From an uncultured Bacteroidales bacterium (lineage in GTDB: Bacteria; Bacteroidota; Bacteroidia; Bacteroidales; Porphyromonadaceae), in NCBI GenBank assembly GCA_902489445.1, contig CABTZX010000008.1, positions 1 to 57,975 on the forward strand: a stretch of 57,975 nucleotides of DNA, read 5' to 3'. The position numbers were made by a program, and so were the translations under genes. The notes beneath the pieces are model-generated. The model saw only the letters and a program-made list of their open reading frames with translations. It had not been told where the DNA came from and searched no databases. Shown here piece by piece: positions 52,724 to 57,975 of this stretch (position 1 is its first letter; each line of letters opens with the position of its first letter).

Positions 52724-53800
52724 ATGAAAAAAGGAGTATTGGTATTGGAGGATGGTACGCGCTTTGAAGGAGTATCCTTCGGTTCAGAGCGTAACGTAAT
52801 TGGGGAAGTAGTCTTTAATACGGCTATGAACGGCTACCCGGAGAGTTTGACCGATCCGAGCTATATGAGGCAAATATTGGTGGAAACTTATCCGATGATT
52901 GGTAATTACGGGATGCCTCAGGATGCCCGTGATGTAAACGGACTCTCCACGGAATACGAAAGCGACCATATTTGGGTGGAAGGCCTTATTTGTGCCGATT
53001 ACTCCGAGCATTTTAGTCACTGGGATGCCAAATGTTCGCTTTCCGATAAACTGGTAGCGGAAGGCGTACCTGCCCTGAGCGGTATCGATACAAGAGCTTT
53101 AACCAAGCGGCTCCGTGAGCAGGGATCAATGAAAGGTACTATACTTATTGAAGGAGTTTCGGAGCAACCCACTGATCCGCATAGCGAAGAGGATAATTTA
53201 GTGGCTCTGGCTTCCATAAAGGAACCTATAACCTATGGTAGTGGGGCAAAACGTATCGCAATGTTGGATTGCGGTACCAAAAACAACATCCTCCGTCAAT
53301 TGATACGTCCCGAGATAACTTTGATTCGTTTGCCTTGGGATTACGACCTTACAACGCTCCGTTACGATGCGCTTTTCATTTCCAATGGTCCGGGCAATCC
53401 CAAGCAGTGTGGAAAGGCAATTGAGCAGATTCGCACCACCTTTAATGACGAAAAGCCGATCATGGGGCTATGTATGGGTAACCAACTGATGGCTTTGGCT
53501 GCAGGTGCCGATATCTATAAGCTGAAGTATGGTCACAGAAGCCATAACCAGCCCGTTATGGAGTGCGCAACGGAACGCTGCTTTATTACAAGTCAGAATC
53601 ATAGTTATGCGGTCAATAACGATACGTTGCCTGCTGATTGGCAATGCAGCTATATCAATTTGAACGACCATACTAACGAAGGTTTGCAGCATAAGCACAA
53701 ACCGTTCTTCAGCGTGCAATTCCATCCCGAAGCGTGTGGCGGTCCAACCGATACGCTCTTCTTTTTTGATCAATTCATTGATTCAGTAGTAAATCGTTAA
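52724..53800 (+). CDS. carA: Carbamoyl-phosphate synthase small chain
   Basis: This glutaminase subunit releases ammonia for carbamoyl phosphate synthesis (pyrimidines and arginine). The 358-residue protein has the N-terminal small-subunit domain (GEVVFNTAMNGYPESLTDPSY, about 27-47) and the class I glutaminase domain. There the nucleophile Cys is in MGLCMGNQ, a variant of the usual G-I-C-L-G-H-Q, and His/Glu are in QFHPEA. The His-to-Asn change after the nucleophile elbow is not at the catalytic triad. It sits 9 bases after purF and 6 before carB. Confidence 0.94.
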   Translation: MKKGVLVLEDGTRFEGVSFGSERNVIGEVVFNTAMNGYPESLTDPSYMRQILVETYPMIGNYGMPQDARDVNGLSTEYESDHIWVEGLICADYSEHFSHWDAKCSLSDKLVAEGVPALSGIDTRALTKRLREQGSMKGTILIEGVSEQPTDPHSEEDNLVALASIKEPITYGSGAKRIAMLDCGTKNNILRQLIRPEITLIRLPWDYDLTTLRYDALFISNGPGNPKQCGKAIEQIRTTFNDEKPIMGLCMGNQLMALAAGADIYKLKYGHRSHNQPVMECATERCFITSQNHSYAVNNDTLPADWQCSYINLNDHTNEGLQHKHKPFFSVQFHPEACGGPTDTLFFFDQFIDSVVNR

Positions 53801-53806
53801 GTAGGC

Positions 53807-56800
53807 ATGAAAGAATCCGGTATCAAAAAGATATTGTTGCTCGGTAGCGGAGCACTGAAAATAGGCGAAGCCGGCGAATTTGACTATTCGGGCAGCCAAG
53901 CTCTTAAAGCGGTGCGCGAAGAGGGTATCCGTACAGTGCTAATCAATCCGAACATCGCCACGGTGCAGACCGGCAGCGAAATTGCTGATGAAGTATACTT
54001 CCTCCCCGTAACACCCTACTTTGTGGAACGTGTTATCGAAAAGGAACGCCCCGATGCCATCCTGCTCTCTTTTGGCGGACAAACAGCGTTGAATTGCGGT
54101 GTGGCGCTGTACCGTAACGGCATTTTGGATAAATATGGCGTAAAGGTGCTCGGTACGCCGGTAGATACGATTATTGCTACTGAAGACCGCGAGCTGTTTG
54201 TGGATAAACTCAATGAGATTTCCGTAAAGACGATTAGCAGTCGCGCCGTGGAAAGCATTGAGGCGGCGGCTTCTGCTGCCGATGCGCTCGGTTATCCGGT
54301 AATTATCCGTGCCGCCTATGCGTTAGGGGGATTGGGAAGCGGTTTCTGCGATAATCGCGAGGAATTGGTAAAGTTGTGCGAAAAGGCATTCTCTTTTTCG
54401 CCACAAGTGCTTGTTGAAAAGAGCCTTAAGGGATGGAAGGAAATTGAGTACGAAGTGGTGCGCGACCGATACGATAATTGTATCACGGTCTGCAATATGG
54501 AGAACTTCGACCCCTTAGGTATCCACACCGGCGAAAGTATAGTAGTGGCGCCCTCCCAAACGCTCTCCAACGATGATTACCATATGCTCCGCGAGCTTTC
54601 GATTCGCATCATACGTCACTTGGGTATTATCGGTGAATGTAACGTGCAGTATGCACTTGATCCGGAAAGTAGGGATTATCGTGTAATCGAAGTGAATGCA
54701 CGTCTTTCGCGTTCTTCGGCGTTGGCGTCCAAAGCAACCGGCTATCCGCTTGCCTTTGTGGCCGCTAAGCTTGGATTGGGATATGCCCTGCATGAGGTTT
54801 CCAATAGTGTAACCGGAACAACTTGCGCCTTTTTTGAACCGGCACTGGACTATTGCGTCTGCAAGATACCGCGTTGGGACTTAGGCAAGTTCCACGGCGT
54901 TTCCCGTCTTTTGGGTAGTAGTATGAAGAGCGTAGGCGAGGTGATGGCAATCGGGCGCACCTTTGAGGAAGCTATCCAGAAAGGGCTGCGCATGATAGGG
55001 CAGGGGATGCACGGCTTTTGCGAAAATAAGGAGCTGGTTATTGACGATATTGATGTCGCATTGCGTGAACCTACCGATAGGCGCATATTTGTGCTCAGTA
55101 AGGCGCTCCGTCAGGGTTATACGGTGGATTCCATTCACGAATTGACCAAAATAGACAAGTGGTTCCTCTACCGCCTGAAAGGCATTATTGATACCAGCGA
55201 AGCCCTCGCCGAGTACGATACCGTTGAAAAGGTTCCCGATGCCCTCCTTCTGAAGGCGAAAAAACAAGGATTTAGCGATTTCCAGGTGGCACGCGCCATT
55301 ATGGGAATGAGCGAAGACGATATGGAGGCTGCCTCTATGGCAATTCGTAAAAATCGTCTCTCCCGCGGAATACGTCCATATGTAAAGCAGATCGATACAC
55401 TGGCTGCCGAGTTCCCCGCTAAAACGAACTACCTCTACCTCACCTACCACGGTATTGAGGACGATGTGCGCTACGAGGCGCGCGACCGTTCCGTAATTGT
55501 ACTGGGAAGCGGTGCCTACCGAATTGGAAGCAGTGTTGAATTCGACTGGTGCGGAGTCAATGCGCTACACACTATACGGCGTGCCGGTTACTCATCCGTG
55601 ATGATTAACTATAATCCCGAAACGGTGAGCACGGACTACGATATGAGCGATCGCCTTTACTTTGACGAATTGACCTTCGAACGGGTACTGGATATTATCG
55701 AATTGGAACAACCGCACGGCGTTATCGTATCTACCGGCGGACAGATCCCCAACAACCTTGCCGTTCGTTTGTATGCCGCCGGCGTTCCCATCTTGGGCAC
55801 TTCCGCGCAAAGCATTGATAATGCAGAAGATCGCCACAAATTCTCCGCCACAATGGACGGAATTGGCGTGGATCAACCAGCGTGGCGCGAACTTACCTCT
55901 CTGGAAGATATCGAAGAGTTTGTGGAAGAAGTGGGTTATCCGGTATTGGTGCGCCCCAGCTACGTGCTCTCGGGTGCTGCAATGAATGTATGCTCTAATC
56001 AGGGCGAATTGGTGCGCTTCCTCAAGCTCGCCGCCAATGTGTCCCAAAAGCATCCCGTTGTAGTGAGCCAATTCATTGAGCATGCCAAGGAAATTGAGAT
56101 GGATGCCGTTGCCGATAAGGGCGAAATTGTTGCCTATGCCATCAGCGAGCACATTGAGTTTGCCGGCGTGCATTCGGGCGATGCCACCATACAATTCCCG
56201 GCACAAAAGCTTTACGTTGAAACGGTTCGTCGCATTAAGCGCATCAGCCGTCAGATCGCGGAGGCACTTTCCATCAGTGGCCCCTTCAATATTCAGTTTT
56301 TGGCACGCGACAATGATATTAAGGTTATTGAATGTAATCTTCGTGCCTCTCGTAGTTTCCCCTTTGTGAGCAAGGTGCTTAATATCAATTTCATCGAGCT
56401 CGCAACCCGTATTATGCTCGGTTTGCCTTACGAACGCCCGAACAAGAGCGCATTCGATCTTGATTATGTAGGCATCAAAGCGTCGCAATTCTCCTTTAAC
56501 CGCCTGCAACAGGCTGACCCGGTTCTCGGGGTCGATATGACCAGTACCGGTGAAGTGGGTTGCCTCGGGGACGATACTGATGAAGCCGTTCTCAAAGCGA
56601 TGCTTTCCGTTGGTTATACCATTCCCAAGCGAAGCATCCTCATCTCCAGTGGCGGATACCGGCAGAAGGTTGATTTGCTCGAACCTTGTCGTTTGCTTGC
56701 CGAACGCGGTTATAAGCTTTACGCCACCGATGGCACGCACAAATTCCTCCAAGATAACGGCATCCCTTCCATTCATGTCTTTTGGCCCGATGAGGAAGGT

Positions 56801-57031
56801 AATCCGCAAGCCTTGAAGATGCTCCACGAGCGCGAAATAGATATGGTGGTTAATATCAACAAGAACCTCTCCCAAGGGGAACTGACCAACGGCTACCGTC
56901 TGCGCCGAACGGCAATTGACCTCAATATTCCGCTGATTACCAATGCACGCCTTGCGGCTGCATTCATCAATGCCTTTACCCACCTCTCGCTTGAGGATAT
57001 TGGCATCAAGCCGCGGAGTGCCTACAAATAA
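53807..57031 (+). CDS. carB: Carbamoyl-phosphate synthase large chain
   Basis: It joins bicarbonate, ammonia and two ATP into carbamoyl phosphate. The 1074-residue protein shows the duplicated architecture: two ATP-grasp halves (SGALKIGEAGEFDYSGSQA near 14-32 and GSGAYRIGSSVEFDWCG near 567), VIEVNARLSRSSALASKATGYPLA, an oligomerisation domain between them, and the C-terminal allosteric domain with YKLYATDGTHKFLQ (about 970-983). Everything appears intact. Its last 14 bases overlap the GTG start of trmN6. Confidence 0.96.
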   Translation: MKESGIKKILLLGSGALKIGEAGEFDYSGSQALKAVREEGIRTVLINPNIATVQTGSEIADEVYFLPVTPYFVERVIEKERPDAILLSFGGQTALNCGVALYRNGILDKYGVKVLGTPVDTIIATEDRELFVDKLNEISVKTISSRAVESIEAAASAADALGYPVIIRAAYALGGLGSGFCDNREELVKLCEKAFSFSPQVLVEKSLKGWKEIEYEVVRDRYDNCITVCNMENFDPLGIHTGESIVVAPSQTLSNDDYHMLRELSIRIIRHLGIIGECNVQYALDPESRDYRVIEVNARLSRSSALASKATGYPLAFVAAKLGLGYALHEVSNSVTGTTCAFFEPALDYCVCKIPRWDLGKFHGVSRLLGSSMKSVGEVMAIGRTFEEAIQKGLRMIGQGMHGFCENKELVIDDIDVALREPTDRRIFVLSKALRQGYTVDSIHELTKIDKWFLYRLKGIIDTSEALAEYDTVEKVPDALLLKAKKQGFSDFQVARAIMGMSEDDMEAASMAIRKNRLSRGIRPYVKQIDTLAAEFPAKTNYLYLTYHGIEDDVRYEARDRSVIVLGSGAYRIGSSVEFDWCGVNALHTIRRAGYSSVMINYNPETVSTDYDMSDRLYFDELTFERVLDIIELEQPHGVIVSTGGQIPNNLAVRLYAAGVPILGTSAQSIDNAEDRHKFSATMDGIGVDQPAWRELTSLEDIEEFVEEVGYPVLVRPSYVLSGAAMNVCSNQGELVRFLKLAANVSQKHPVVVSQFIEHAKEIEMDAVADKGEIVAYAISEHIEFAGVHSGDATIQFPAQKLYVETVRRIKRISRQIAEALSISGPFNIQFLARDNDIKVIECNLRASRSFPFVSKVLNINFIELATRIMLGLPYERPNKSAFDLDYVGIKASQFSFNRLQQADPVLGVDMTSTGEVGCLGDDTDEAVLKAMLSVGYTIPKRSILISSGGYRQKVDLLEPCRLLAERGYKLYATDGTHKFLQDNGIPSIHVFWPDEEGNPQALKMLHEREIDMVVNINKNLSQGELTNGYRLRRTAIDLNIPLITNARLAAAFINAFTHLSLEDIGIKPRSAYK

Positions 57032-57770
57032 CCTATTCCGATTGAAGCAGTTCGCCCTCTCACAGGCGAACTGCGCTCAGCGAATTACTACCGACAGCGT
57101 ACTCTTGGGTGCGTGGGCTAGGATTCCCGAAGCCGATGGCACGCAAGAAGTTATCGATGCCGGTTGCGGTTGTGGCATTCTGACCTTAATGCTAGCCCAA
57201 CGCTTTCCCAATACACACTATCGAGCGATCGAAATAGATCCTCCCGCCGCGCAAACAGCTATGGGTAATGTGGACGATTTCCTTCGGGAAAGAGCGCATT
57301 GCCGTATTGAAGTTTGTTGCGCAGACTTTATCCGATGGAGCCGAACGTATCTCTCTACCGCTTCCGTTGATCTGATCATCTGCAATCCGCCTTATTTCAA
57401 GCCGGCTCTTCCTACTGCTACTCGCGAAAAAGCGCTTGCCCGCTATACCGAAACGCTCTCTGCCGAGCAGCTCTTTGCCGTTGCCGCTTCAGTGCTGAAG
57501 CCTAGCGGTGCGCTCGCTTTGGTAACGCCCTTTGCCGATAGTAGTGCGTTGCGTCGGGCAGCCGTCTATTACGATATGGCGCCTTGGCGACTGGCGGAGG
57601 TGGTTACCGTGAGGGGAAAGGCTCCAAAGCTACTTTTGAGCGAATGGCGATTAGCTACCTCCGTGCACTTACCTATGGAGGAACAGATTGTTGTGCGTGA
57701 ACCGGATGGCTCCTACACCGATGCCTACCGACAGCTCACCGCGCCCTACCTACTCGATACCGCCAAGTAA
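57018..57770 (+). CDS. trmN6: tRNA1(Val) A37 N6-methyltransferase TrmN6
   Basis: This SAM-dependent methyltransferase modifies adenine 37 of tRNA1(Val). The 250-residue protein opens NNLFRLKQFALSQANCAQRITTDSVLLGAW (from residue 4), then has the SAM motif VIDAGCGCGILTLMLAQRFP and the catalytic NPPY in LIICNPPYF. The frame is open upstream inside carB, but the family pattern begins right after the GTG at 57018, so that start is chosen; it overlaps carB by 14 bases. A 60-base near-copy of part of its 3' end follows the stop. Confidence 0.9.
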   Translation: MPTNNLFRLKQFALSQANCAQRITTDSVLLGAWARIPEADGTQEVIDAGCGCGILTLMLAQRFPNTHYRAIEIDPPAAQTAMGNVDDFLRERAHCRIEVCCADFIRWSRTYLSTASVDLIICNPPYFKPALPTATREKALARYTETLSAEQLFAVAASVLKPSGALALVTPFADSSALRRAAVYYDMAPWRLAEVVTVRGKAPKLLLSEWRLATSVHLPMEEQIVVREPDGSYTDAYRQLTAPYLLDTAK

Positions 57771-57777
57771 GTTCTCT

Positions 57778-57837
57778 AGCTACTTTTGAGCGAATGGCGA
57801 TTGTCTGCCTCTGTGCACCTACCTATGGAAGAACAGA
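57778..57837 (+). repeat. Partial duplication of trmN6 3' end
   Basis: 57778-57837 matches 57628-57687 inside trmN6 with 6 differences in 60 (hand count, 90%), at an offset of exactly 150 bases. The copy lies just past the stop codon and is not translated in the same gene. The rest of 57771-57961 has no gene. Confidence 0.9.
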
Positions 57838-57961
57838 GCAAGCCACTGTCCCCTCCGCCCCATACCATCAGAGCCGAGGATGGGAGGAAACAAAGCGTTT
57901 GTACGGAGAAGTCGGAGCAGAGGGTGGAAGGTAATGAATCGTTTGTCCTATGTGTTCGGAG

Positions 57962-57975
57962 AAAAGTCTATAGAC
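57962..57975. repeat. Start of a further palindrome array, copy 5 (cut by window end)
   Basis: AAAAGTCTATAGAC at the extreme right end is identical to the unit core of the array at 37511-37620. It is probably the first unit of another array that continues past the window. CGTTTGT occurs at 57896 and 57940, 44 bp apart, which may be older decayed units. Confidence 0.6.

Noticed and set aside
55592..56983. 463-residue open frame on the minus strand inside carB
   Set aside because: Fully antisense to a conserved carB with perfect family motifs; no recognisable domains, no promoter or ribosome binding site. Such long shadows are usual in this codon composition.
57778..57837. Insertion sequence end or att site next to trmN6
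   Set aside because: The repeat is a copy of gene sequence, without inverted ends, integrase or tRNA nearby.
1..57975. tRNA, rRNA and known riboswitches
   Set aside because: No cloverleaf, rRNA segment or recognisable riboswitch core was found by eye in the gene-free stretches; a covariance-model scan could still find a short one.

Overview
The window looks like chromosome from a Porphyromonas-like member of the Bacteroidales. Four things point there: Bacteroidetes-type promoters (a -7 box TAnnTTTG, in places with TTG about 20 bases upstream), weak ribosome binding sites, Bacteroidetes-typical families (DUF2723, DUF2851, the long HU-related protein, a type IX secretion C-terminal sorting domain), and the gene orders DUF2723-efp-fur-purA and purF-carA-carB. 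No rRNA, tRNA, CRISPR array, phage or insertion sequence was recognised. The assignment is inference from gene content.

Layout. 0.3-5.0 kb (+): manC, DUF2851 protein, rubrerythrin, dGTPase. 5.4-15.9 kb (+): a large DUF2723 membrane protein, efp, a Fur-family regulator, purA, folC, an MFS transporter and transketolase, ending in a clear terminator. 16.7-19.5 kb (-): radA, an arginine-deiminase-family enzyme and a very small protein made of a signal peptide plus a T9SS-type sorting domain. 19.5-37.4 kb (-): a surface polysaccharide (capsule/O-antigen) locus. In transcription order it holds an HU-like gene, flippase, GT2; then the TviC/TviB pair for UDP-GalNAcA, an ATPase + PD-(D/E)XK-like pair, acyltransferase, flippase, polymerase, GT4, acyltransferase, an unknown protein, GT2, a priming sugar transferase, an aminotransferase and UDP-glucose dehydrogenase. 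The stretch from about 23.8 to 32 kb is much more AT-rich than the rest and looks imported. 37.8-46.2 kb: relA/spoT-type gene (+), a secreted unknown (-), then pdxH-tsaB-etfB-etfA-acyl-CoA dehydrogenase (+). 47.2-57.8 kb (+): pyrG, then the tightly packed run yidC-purF-carA-carB-trmN6, which joins pyrimidine and purine nitrogen metabolism to membrane protein insertion.

The signal I find most unusual lies between the genes. At five places (61-148, 16097-16197, 37511-37620, 46343-46600 and the right end at 57962) a short palindrome repeats with a spacing of exactly 22 bp. Each place has its own palindrome, except that two share GTCTATAGAC. Two further arrays have a 10-bp unit (5081-5160 and 34424-34563). 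Both sit in the same orientation, 17-18 bp upstream of a promoter -7 box, one before the DUF2723 gene and one before the TviC/TviB genes. Both spacings approximate whole turns of DNA (one or two), which suggests proteins binding side by side on one face.

Other points: a candidate 79-nt structured small RNA with its own promoter and terminator (46886-46964, -); the ATPase/nuclease-like pair inside the polysaccharide locus, a candidate defence module; a Fur-family protein with a single histidine; and a 60-bp partial duplication of the 3' end of trmN6.
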